A stretch of DNA of 64,000 bases, from assembly GCA_902786565.1 (NCBI GenBank), contig CADACW010000007.1:1-64000 (forward strand). The letters are read 5' to 3'. This DNA comes from an uncultured Prevotellaceae bacterium. Its GTDB lineage: Bacteria; Bacteroidota; Bacteroidia; Bacteroidales; Bacteroidaceae. Position 1 is the stretch's first letter. Each line of letters starts with the position of its first letter. Below are positions 50,521 through 57,336 of this stretch, piece by piece. The position numbers and the translations under genes were made by a program. The notes beneath the pieces are model-generated. The model saw nothing but the letters and a program-made list of their open reading frames with translations, was not told the DNA's origin and searched no databases.

Positions 50521-51492
50521 ATGGAAATTACTCTCGACTTCCTCACCCTTTACGACAAGGTAGCCCGTTCGCTCTCCATCATTGGAAAGCGAAGCATTGA
50601 TGACAAGGGCAACCTCCTCTTCCGTGACATCACATTAGGCTCCCGTGAAAAGGAAATCATCAACGACTTCTTTGTCAATGCGTTTACGGAACTGTGTGCA
50701 GAACTCAACAAGTTCATAACAGCTGAGGTCCAGAACCATTCAGGATTCGAAGGTGAGGTATATACATCCTTCTGGACTGACCGGCCCACGTCATCCTTCG
50801 TCAATCAAGTGACTGCCAACGGACAGTATCTCTATAACTACAGTTCCCACAAGCTCTACCAGGCCTCCCTCGCCTTCCCATACCAAACAGTCACCCCTCC
50901 CGCAGGAGGCATGCTGACCATCCACGAAGGAACCTACTATTCCTGGGACGGCACAGACTTGACAGAACTCACAGAAGAGCAAGTGACCGCACTGACCGAA
51001 GAACAAAAGGCCGCAGCAAAAACCATCACGTTCTTCTACGTAGACTATGACGACACCTACGCAGCAGTCGCTTCGCCTGGCGTCTACCTCTTCGACGGAG
51101 TGTCCCTCTACGTCTCCACACGACAGTCCTCCTTCACAGAGGTCGCCATGAGTGCCACTACGGTCTATTACGACCCGGGAAACACACCATACCAATGGCA
51201 ATACGGCACACTGCAGCGACTGGCAGAAGACAGCACCGAGGGCATACAGCTCACCATTACAACCCCAGACAACTGGAACAGTGCATTGGAGATGGCTGTA
51301 CGGCAGACACTATTCAACTATTGCGTATCATACGCACTCTATTCATGGTTCACTGTCACCGCTCCGCGTATATCAGACAAATACCTCGCCGACACCACAC
51401 AACAACTGTCAGCACTGCGACAGCTCATCCATGAAAAGAAACCACCTACATGCACCGTCAGCCCGCTCAGCATCAAAACAGAAATAGAATAA
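50521..51492 (+). CDS. Ring- or tail-like protein 1, 323 residues
   Basis: It starts with a helical domain (FLTLYDKVARSLSIIGKRSI; INDFFVNAFTELCAELNKFI) followed by a beta-rich insert (SWDGTDLTELTEEQVTALTE) and a late helical part (SALEMAVRQTLFNYCVSYAL). Its general layout is shared with the next three genes: hydrophobic-charged helix, beta part, then a DRxN or PDNWN motif and an aromatic helix. Proteins in this place after portal form neck or tail rings. Confidence 0.55.
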   Translation: MEITLDFLTLYDKVARSLSIIGKRSIDDKGNLLFRDITLGSREKEIINDFFVNAFTELCAELNKFITAEVQNHSGFEGEVYTSFWTDRPTSSFVNQVTANGQYLYNYSSHKLYQASLAFPYQTVTPPAGGMLTIHEGTYYSWDGTDLTELTEEQVTALTEEQKAAAKTITFFYVDYDDTYAAVASPGVYLFDGVSLYVSTRQSSFTEVAMSATTVYYDPGNTPYQWQYGTLQRLAEDSTEGIQLTITTPDNWNSALEMAVRQTLFNYCVSYALYSWFTVTAPRISDKYLADTTQQLSALRQLIHEKKPPTCTVSPLSIKTEIE

Positions 51493-51510
51493 TCCATAAA
51501 ACATACAACA

Positions 51511-52311
51511 ATGGCAAAAACACTTAAACTGTCGCTCAAGAAGAGCCTCATCCTCGAAGCCGTAAAGGCTGACACCTATCAGTCAGGTCAAGTCGACAAA
51601 GCTGCCGACTCAGTAAAGAACGCATCACTGGCATACAACGAACAGGCTGGAGACGAGAAGTATCAGGAGAGGAAGTTGGTTCGCTTCCTGCGTTCAGGTC
51701 TCGCACGCTTCGCTGCTGCCATGAACGAGTTCGTCGACACGGAAAGCGGCACACTTAGCTACGTGCTCACAGACGACTCCGATGACATCGAAATCAGGGT
51801 CGTCGTCTCAGACCGCTACAACGACGGACTTGCACAGCCGCTCTCATCATTCGCAGAGGAATATGTCAGCTACACCATGGACTATATGTGGTGGCAGTCC
51901 ATCAAGCCCGCATTGGCAAAGGACTATTTCTCATACGCACAGGACACGCTCACACAAATACGACTCTGTCTCGCAAAGACAGCGCCAAGGGCGGCGGCAG
52001 CGTCCTATAACGATGTGACAGGACAAATCATAGGAGGAAGAGTAGCTGCCATTAGGTTCCCAAACGACATCTATTCTGCCACCATGGGAGAGGTCTTCGA
52101 CAACCCAGCAGTAAGCACTTCGCCTTCAGGACTGGAGCTGACCTTCTCCTCATCAAACACCAGCGTCGCCACCGTCAACGAGTCGACAGGAAAGGTGACG
52201 CTTGTCGCCCCTGGAACTACTACCATTAGGGCAAGCTATGCTGGAAGTGACCAGTATGCACCGGCTACGGGTTCTTATTCTTTGTTAGTTAATCCTGAAC
52301 CTGAAAGCTAA
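51511..52311 (+). CDS. Ring- or tail-like protein 2 with Big_2 domain, 266 residues
   Basis: N-terminus KTLKLSLKKSLILEAVKADT, then YQSGQVDKAADSVKNASLAY and IEIRVVVSDRYNDGLAQPLS. The last 75 residues form a bacterial Ig-like (Big_2) domain (LTFSSSNTSVATVNESTGKV; TTTIRASYAGSDQYAPATGS). Ig-like domains on virion proteins can bind surface sugars. It is clearly related in its first 150 residues to the next gene. Confidence 0.6.
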   Translation: MAKTLKLSLKKSLILEAVKADTYQSGQVDKAADSVKNASLAYNEQAGDEKYQERKLVRFLRSGLARFAAAMNEFVDTESGTLSYVLTDDSDDIEIRVVVSDRYNDGLAQPLSSFAEEYVSYTMDYMWWQSIKPALAKDYFSYAQDTLTQIRLCLAKTAPRAAAASYNDVTGQIIGGRVAAIRFPNDIYSATMGEVFDNPAVSTSPSGLELTFSSSNTSVATVNESTGKVTLVAPGTTTIRASYAGSDQYAPATGSYSLLVNPEPES

Positions 52312-53153
52312 TGTCCCAGATTATAAAGATAACACTCCTGAAGGCTCTCGCCATCAACTCGGCAAAGAACGAGACCTTTCAGACTGGAGTCATCGACAAA
52401 GCCGCCGACCAGAAGAACGTCCCACTGGCGTTCCATGAGTCGGCTGGCGATGACCAGTACCACGAGAGGATGCTCGCACGTGGTTTCTTCACGCAGTGCG
52501 AGATGCTGAAGACGTGGTTCGCGGAGTACCTGACGGGCAGCGGCAACACAGCCGATGACCCGCTGGTGTCTTCGGAGGAAAGCAACGATAGCGTGGAAAT
52601 CTCGCTCCGTGTCTCAGACCGGTTCAACCTCGGCTATGTCAAGACGCTGGCACGACTCGGACAGAAGTATGTCGAAGACAGGATGGTCCATCTGTGGTGG
52701 GCCACATCAGACGAGAAAAAGGCGGCATTCTATGCAAAGCTCGCGGAGGAAGACCTTGTGGGAATTACGCAGTGCTTCAACAAGACGGCACCATCGGCGC
52801 CTTCATACAACTTCCCCGACACCATCACGCTTACATTCCCCATACTCGACAGAAGGGCCACCGCAGGACTGCCGTCGGGCAATGTTGTCCCTGCGGACAC
52901 GCTCCTCTCCTACCCCTACATCATCGCGGTTGGCGAAGATACGGAAATCACCTACGCTCTTTCATGCAAGTCGGGGAAGAAGCCCGTCGACGACATCATA
53001 GTCCGGGCCGATGACGGATGCTGCATGCCGTGCCTCGATGAACTCGGACGATGGCAGGTGAGGGGGATAAAGCCGGGAATATCCATCGTCACCCTCTACT
53101 CACGGCACGATGACAGGGTCTTCGCACGATTCGCCCTGAGAGTAACACCATAA
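52311..53153 (+). CDS. Ring- or tail-like protein 3, 280 residues
   Basis: N-terminus SQIIKITLLKALAINSAKNE, then TFQTGVIDKAADQKNVPLAF and VEISLRVSDRFNLGYVKTLA; these align with the previous protein segment by segment. The C-terminal domain differs and contains Cys pairs (RADDGCCMPCLDELG). The start codon overlaps the previous stop by one base. Confidence 0.6.
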   Translation: MSQIIKITLLKALAINSAKNETFQTGVIDKAADQKNVPLAFHESAGDDQYHERMLARGFFTQCEMLKTWFAEYLTGSGNTADDPLVSSEESNDSVEISLRVSDRFNLGYVKTLARLGQKYVEDRMVHLWWATSDEKKAAFYAKLAEEDLVGITQCFNKTAPSAPSYNFPDTITLTFPILDRRATAGLPSGNVVPADTLLSYPYIIAVGEDTEITYALSCKSGKKPVDDIIVRADDGCCMPCLDELGRWQVRGIKPGISIVTLYSRHDDRVFARFALRVTP

Positions 53154-53167
53154 ATCGTAAAACAAAT

Positions 53168-53761
53168 ATGCCCTATCCACACCACCTGCACCAAGGCCAG
53201 CCCTACCGCCCCTGTGACGTATGTCGCGATATTATCGCGACCAAGAAGCCGGTACAACTCATCGAGATTATCCTGCTCAAAGACGAGTTCTACCACGACA
53301 TCGACACAGAGACATACCAGGTGCAGAAGATGAGAACATCCGGGAAAGGCGCTCCGGCCTCCACACTGCCCCTTTCTACGGACAGCACAAGCCGCTACCT
53401 GCTTGACCGCTACATAGACAAGTACGTCTCGCAGGCAGTCTCACGCCTCTCGGCCTATCTGGCCATACCTTCACCCTTCGCACACCGCGTGGCCAACAAC
53501 CACGCAAGCCAGTGGGAGGAGAAAAGCATATATGTCGCCCTGCCAAACGACTGGCCACCTCACCGCATCGAGCCGCTGCGCGACGCCGTTCACCAACTCA
53601 TCGTCAAGGGTGTGGAGTACCAGCTGCTGGCAGTGGCCCTCCCAAACGACCCGTACACAGCCCTGTGTCACGAGATGATGGAGGAGGCCGACGCCGACAT
53701 CACCGTGCACGTCAATGCACGATACACACAGCAGCGATGCGGCTACACTCCACTCGCATAA
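53168..53761 (+). CDS. Ring- or tail-like protein 4, 197 residues, hairpin in 5' end
   Basis: Codons 19-25 lie in a hairpin-family copy (CRDIIATK). From residue 31 the protein follows the pattern of its neighbours (LIEIILLKDEFYHDIDTETY; RYIDKYVSQAVSRLSAYLAI; SIYVALPNDWPPHRIEPLRD). The part before the hairpin has no counterpart in the neighbours, which suggests that the element and its flank were added at the start of the gene. Confidence 0.6.
   Translation: MPYPHHLHQGQPYRPCDVCRDIIATKKPVQLIEIILLKDEFYHDIDTETYQVQKMRTSGKGAPASTLPLSTDSTSRYLLDRYIDKYVSQAVSRLSAYLAIPSPFAHRVANNHASQWEEKSIYVALPNDWPPHRIEPLRDAVHQLIVKGVEYQLLAVALPNDPYTALCHEMMEEADADITVHVNARYTQQRCGYTPLA
53223..53241 (+). repeat. Hairpin family copy 13
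   Basis: Arm GTCGCGAT, loop ATT, arm ATCGCGAC, perfect. Preceded by ACGTAT; codons 19-25 of ring-like protein 4. Confidence 0.85.
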
Positions 53762-53771
53762 TGTTCAGTAC

Positions 53772-53790
53772 GCCGCTGTACCACAGCGGC
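53772..53790 (+). repeat. Hairpin family copy 14
   Basis: Arm GCCGCTGT, loop ACC, arm ACAGCGGC, perfect. Preceded by CAGTAC; between ring-like protein 4 and the small terminase candidate. Confidence 0.85.
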
Positions 53791-53804
53791 CCTAAAGTAA
53801 GGAT

Positions 53805-54086
53805 ATGCCAAAGCCAGGTCGCCCGCAAGGAGCACAGAACAAGGTCGGTAATGAGGAGAAGGAATTTATCAAGCAGCTGCTCGGAGAGACACGCCAGCAA
53901 TATCATGACTATCTCCTCGAACTCGCCGATTCAACCGACAAGGCCAAGAAAGCACGGTTTGCGAACATACGCACGGAGCTTTCCAAGATGATTGTGCCCA
54001 AGCCGGTAGAGGTCGACCATTCCATCAACGAGTCGGACTTCAATGCCCTGAAGGAAATCTTCGGCCAGTGGGACGATGAGGAATAG
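53805..54086 (+). CDS. Small terminase subunit candidate
   Basis: 93 residues: MPKPGRPQGAQNKVGNEEKE, then a helical middle (FIKQLLGETRQQYHDYLLEL) and an end FNALKEIFGQWDDEE. Basic start, helical middle and acidic end fit a small terminase DNA-binding subunit. Its stop converges on the large terminase across a hairpin copy. Confidence 0.5.
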   Translation: MPKPGRPQGAQNKVGNEEKEFIKQLLGETRQQYHDYLLELADSTDKAKKARFANIRTELSKMIVPKPVEVDHSINESDFNALKEIFGQWDDEE

Positions 54087-54097
54087 CTGTTTCGTAT

Positions 54098-54116
54098 GCT
54101 GCTGTATCACAGCAGC
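54098..54116 (+). repeat. Hairpin family copy 15
   Basis: Arms as copy 12, loop ATC. Preceded by TCGTAT; between the convergent terminase genes. Confidence 0.85.
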
Positions 54117-54121
54117 CCTCC

Positions 54122-56341
54122 CTACACATCCGCCTCAGTGCCTATCTCATAGTGCGACTGCTTGCCCTTGTTCTTCTTTATCCACTCAGGCAATGGCATC
54201 TTCTGGCTCACATACAGGCCGATGCCGGTACTCATCACTATGTCATCGTGGTTGTTCTGCCCCTCGACGTTGCCTAATGTGCCGTCATCGTGCCTTTCGT
54301 ATATCCTCAATTCGTCGTAGCACTGCTTGTCCGGCTCGTAGTAGAGCTGGTCATCAACGTAGGCGATGTAGTTGTCTATCACAAGCTGCTTCGTCAGCAC
54401 GTTGGTCTGGAATCCGTACACATTGGTCACCTTCTGAGTCACCTCGTCCACCCTCGTCTCACGGATATACAGGTTGTCGTAGTAGTCCGCTATCTCGTCG
54501 ATGATGCTCAGCGAGTGCTCGCCCTCGGTGTCTATCATGTTCTTCTTCGTGTCGGCGGTATTGCTCTCTATCACCAGCTCGGCATCACCGTAGAAGTGGG
54601 CCAGGGCTGCGGCCTTCCAAGCCAAAAGGTCATGCCTGATGTGTCCGCGCCAACGTGCCACCACCTTCGGCTTGCCGCCCATACCGCGCATCATGCCAAG
54701 GCGGTCTATCACCGTCATCACCGTGAAGTCGCTCGTCTGGCTACGGCCACCAATGTCAACGGCCACCACATACCTGTTGCTCACCTTCAGGCAGTCGGGC
54801 ATCTGCCATATCCGCAGCACCTGGCCGTCTCCGACAGTCTCAACGAACTTGGCGGTATAGATAGCATCCTCGCCCTTCTCCGTCTTACTGACGATATTGC
54901 CGATGTAGGCGGGTTCTTTCTTGCCCTGTTTGGGGTGGCGCTCAAGTGCCTCAATGCGGTACATGTCGAACACCAGCCTGCCGCTCATCCTGAAGGCCTC
55001 AACATCATCACTCGGCGCCTCAGTGGCTATATAGGTGTGGCTCCTCACCGAATTGCGCCTGTATCTGTACCAGTTGATGGCCTCAAAGCTCGCGCCCTTC
55101 TCCCAAAGTGACCAGAAGAACTCGCCCGTCTCCCTGAACCCTTCAGGGCACTGCTTGCTCTTCCTGTTCTCCCAAAGCCACAGCGCAAACTCCATCGCCT
55201 TCGTCCTGTATGCTGCTGTATCACAGCAGCCATGCTTCCCGTCCTCCACCAGCTCCTTGCGGTCGTTCTCGATCTGGAAGAAAGCAATGAAGCGTGCCCT
55301 CCATGCGCTGGGTATGTCTGGGTCCTTCGCCTCCTGGTACATGTCATGGAAAAAGCCTGCCGCACTCCTGCCCGACGACTCCATAATCTCCACCGTGTCG
55401 GCAATGCTCGGAATACCGCCGTCAATACTCGAAAGCACTTCCTCCGGCTCCTTCTCCTGTGTCTTCTTCCAGTAGGCCACCTCGGAGTAGTGCGCACATT
55501 TCAGGTCGGCGCTTCGCAGCGAGTCGTAGCGCTCGTAGGAACCGACGCTTATCACGCGACTGCCTATCACCTCGCCCTTGCTGTCGGTGACGATGAAGTC
55601 GTTCTTGCTGCCCTCATAGCTTGACAGCTTCAGCCGCCGCCCCTTCACGCCAAGGCTCCAGCCAGGCTGGAAGTCCAGCATCTTCGTGAACATGGCCTTG
55701 ATACGCTTCGTGGCATCCTGCACGTGCGCCAATATGACGATGTTCCAGCCGTAGGGGTGACGGAAGTCCTGCATCCACTTCTCGTAGCCCTCCGACAAAG
55801 TGGAGCCGCCCCACTGGCGGGCTTTCAGGATAATCTCACGGATGGGCTGGCCTGCAAAGCGCATCTCCTCCAAGTCCTGCAGCACAATGCGCTGGGGATA
55901 GTTCAGCGCAAAAGGCTGCATCTGGCCAGTCATCTTGTCCTGTATCTTGTAGAACGTGATGAAGGCGAAGGCGGGGTCTTCCTCCGCCCGGATGCAGCAT
56001 ATCATGTAGATGACGTCCATGATGTGCTCGTCGGTGTACTCCCACCGCAATTCCTCGGTTATGTACTTCTCGATGCTGCCCCTCTTCAGTATCTTCTTCA
56101 GCTCACGGTTCTGCTCGGCCACCCTCCAGGGCATCCACTGGCGCTTGATGGGGAAGTCGGGTATCTTCACCAGCACGCGCTCGCCCGGACAGCCCTTGCC
56201 AGTGACAGGGTTGAAACCCTCGAACATCTCACGGTTGCGCCGGAGGTTCTCCTTGCACAGCTCTACGACGGCCTTGATGGTCCTGGCACCATTCCATACA
56301 GCCGCGCTGTCGGCATCGGTCCAGTTACTGCCATCTGCCAT
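54122..56341 (-). CDS. Terminase large subunit
   Basis: The 739-residue packaging motor and nuclease. ATPase motifs: ILKARQWGGSTLSEG (adaptor and Walker A-like, near residue 175), then VAYWKK after HYSE (Walker B-like). Nuclease motifs: VVAVDIGGRSQTSDFTVMTV (first Asp, about 525) and NNHDDIVMSTGIGLYV (last Asp pair, near 710). A hairpin copy at 55212-55230 lies in frame and encodes GCCDTAAYRT around residue 372, in the region between the two domains. It overlaps the rhomboid stop by 17 bases. Confidence 0.92.
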   Translation of the reverse strand: MADGSNWTDADSAAVWNGARTIKAVVELCKENLRRNREMFEGFNPVTGKGCPGERVLVKIPDFPIKRQWMPWRVAEQNRELKKILKRGSIEKYITEELRWEYTDEHIMDVIYMICCIRAEEDPAFAFITFYKIQDKMTGQMQPFALNYPQRIVLQDLEEMRFAGQPIREIILKARQWGGSTLSEGYEKWMQDFRHPYGWNIVILAHVQDATKRIKAMFTKMLDFQPGWSLGVKGRRLKLSSYEGSKNDFIVTDSKGEVIGSRVISVGSYERYDSLRSADLKCAHYSEVAYWKKTQEKEPEEVLSSIDGGIPSIADTVEIMESSGRSAAGFFHDMYQEAKDPDIPSAWRARFIAFFQIENDRKELVEDGKHGCCDTAAYRTKAMEFALWLWENRKSKQCPEGFRETGEFFWSLWEKGASFEAINWYRYRRNSVRSHTYIATEAPSDDVEAFRMSGRLVFDMYRIEALERHPKQGKKEPAYIGNIVSKTEKGEDAIYTAKFVETVGDGQVLRIWQMPDCLKVSNRYVVAVDIGGRSQTSDFTVMTVIDRLGMMRGMGGKPKVVARWRGHIRHDLLAWKAAALAHFYGDAELVIESNTADTKKNMIDTEGEHSLSIIDEIADYYDNLYIRETRVDEVTQKVTNVYGFQTNVLTKQLVIDNYIAYVDDQLYYEPDKQCYDELRIYERHDDGTLGNVEGQNNHDDIVMSTGIGLYVSQKMPLPEWIKKNKGKQSHYEIGTEADV
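55212..55230 (+). repeat. Hairpin family copy 16
   Basis: Arms as copy 12, loop ATC. Preceded by CTGTAT; in frame inside the large terminase gene, which is on the other strand. Confidence 0.85.
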
Positions 56342-56834
56342 ACATCAGCCCGGCTAACAGACAATAAAGGTGTATGCTCCAGTTCACATGGGGAATCAGG
56401 AACCCCACCGCCACAAAAGGCAGCACCCTCTTGCAAAATGTTCCGTATGCTGTCATACCATGACAGCCCTTAAACCACACCCCCCACTTCACGCCCACCA
56501 TAGCGCACAGCACACCCGAAAAGCCGCAGGTGGCCATCCCTCCCGATGCGTCAGCGTCGGGCATCAGCTCCCACAGTCCAGGCACCACAGGCAGGAAGGA
56601 GCAGAGCACGGCAAGCAGGTAGCACTTCCTCAAACACAGCCTTCCCTTCAATCCCGCCCACAGACAATACAAGTTCCCGGCAAGGTGCCACACGTTGGCA
56701 TGGCTCAACGGCCAAAGCAGGTGTTCCCAAATTGTTCCGCCTGCAGGTGGATACCCTGTCTCAGGCATGCGCCACCACCACAGCACAAGCACCAGTGTCA
56801 CCGTCGCCTTGGTGAAGGCAGTGTACGTCATCAT
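56325..56834 (-). CDS. Rhomboid intramembrane serine protease
   Basis: The 169-residue membrane protein has all rhomboid catalytic features: His50 and Asn54 in VWHLAGNLYCLW (oxyanion residues), Ser106 in CGFSGVLCAMVG and His155 in NWSIHLYCLLAGLMYG. It has six hydrophobic segments, the minimal rhomboid core. A hairpin-family copy is in frame and encodes GCHGMTAYGT (123-132), in the loop between the fourth and fifth segments. The ATGA overlap with the upstream gene and a 17-base overlap with terminase tie it into the packaging operon. The substrate is unknown. Confidence 0.85.
   Translation of the reverse strand: MMTYTAFTKATVTLVLVLWWWRMPETGYPPAGGTIWEHLLWPLSHANVWHLAGNLYCLWAGLKGRLCLRKCYLLAVLCSFLPVVPGLWELMPDADASGGMATCGFSGVLCAMVGVKWGVWFKGCHGMTAYGTFCKRVLPFVAVGFLIPHVNWSIHLYCLLAGLMYGRWQ
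56449..56467 (+). repeat. Hairpin family copy 17
   Basis: Arm GCTGTCAT, loop ACC, arm ATGACAGC, perfect. Preceded by CCGTAT; in frame inside the rhomboid gene, which is on the other strand. Confidence 0.85.
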
Positions 56835-57232
56835 CGCTTCGCCCTCCTTTCCCTGAACACCTTGCGCATCTTCTCCACACCGATGTAAAACCTCGGTGCA
56901 GGCTCCAGTATGGCGAACTTCACAATATAGTACGGACTCTTCCCCCAGAACTGCCGCTTCTGGCTCAGCCTCATCACAACGTCATACAGGGCCTTGTACA
57001 TCTCCTGTCTCAGCGGCTTCATCTTCTCCAGGCGCGAGTAGTCGCCTCTCAGCATCGGGTAGATGTTCTGGTGCGCCCGTCGCGGCTCCACGAAGAAACG
57101 GCTCGCCGGATGCCGTATCGTACGCTCGAAGGCCTCCGTCTGAGTACGCACGTCATACTCCCTGAGCACCTTGCAGTACACCTTCATCAGCTCGTCGTAC
57201 ATACCTTCCCGGAAGGATCCGTTCTTATCCAT
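56831..57232 (-). CDS. Late protein upstream of rhomboid, 133 residues
   Basis: Basic helical protein (YDELMKVYCKVLREYDVRTQ; RLEKMKPLRQEMYKALYDVV; EKMRKVFRERRAKR). No membrane segment or known motif. It is translationally coupled to the rhomboid gene (ATGA). The basic end could bind DNA or an acidic virion protein. Confidence 0.55.
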   Translation of the reverse strand: MDKNGSFREGMYDELMKVYCKVLREYDVRTQTEAFERTIRHPASRFFVEPRRAHQNIYPMLRGDYSRLEKMKPLRQEMYKALYDVVMRLSQKRQFWGKSPYYIVKFAILEPAPRFYIGVEKMRKVFRERRAKR

Positions 57233-57260
57233 GCTCCATCGCTTTAGGGGTTAACGCCTG

Positions 57261-57268
57261 CAAAGATA
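57261..57268 (-). promoter_or_regulatory. -7 box before the rhomboid-terminase genes
   Basis: The minus strand reads TATCTTTG, 29 bases before the start at 57232. It lacks the palindrome of the other late promoters, so it may give separate control of packaging genes. Confidence 0.5.
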
Positions 57269-57316
57269 CAGAGTATTCACGCGCCGTTTTGTTAAACATC
57301 TATAAATGTTCCGTAT

Positions 57317-57335
57317 GCTGCTGTATCACAGCAGC
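57317..57335 (+). repeat. Hairpin family copy 18
   Basis: Arms as copy 12, loop ATC. Preceded by CCGTAT; one base after the stop of the tail-hub candidate. Confidence 0.85.
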
Positions 57336-57336
57336 C

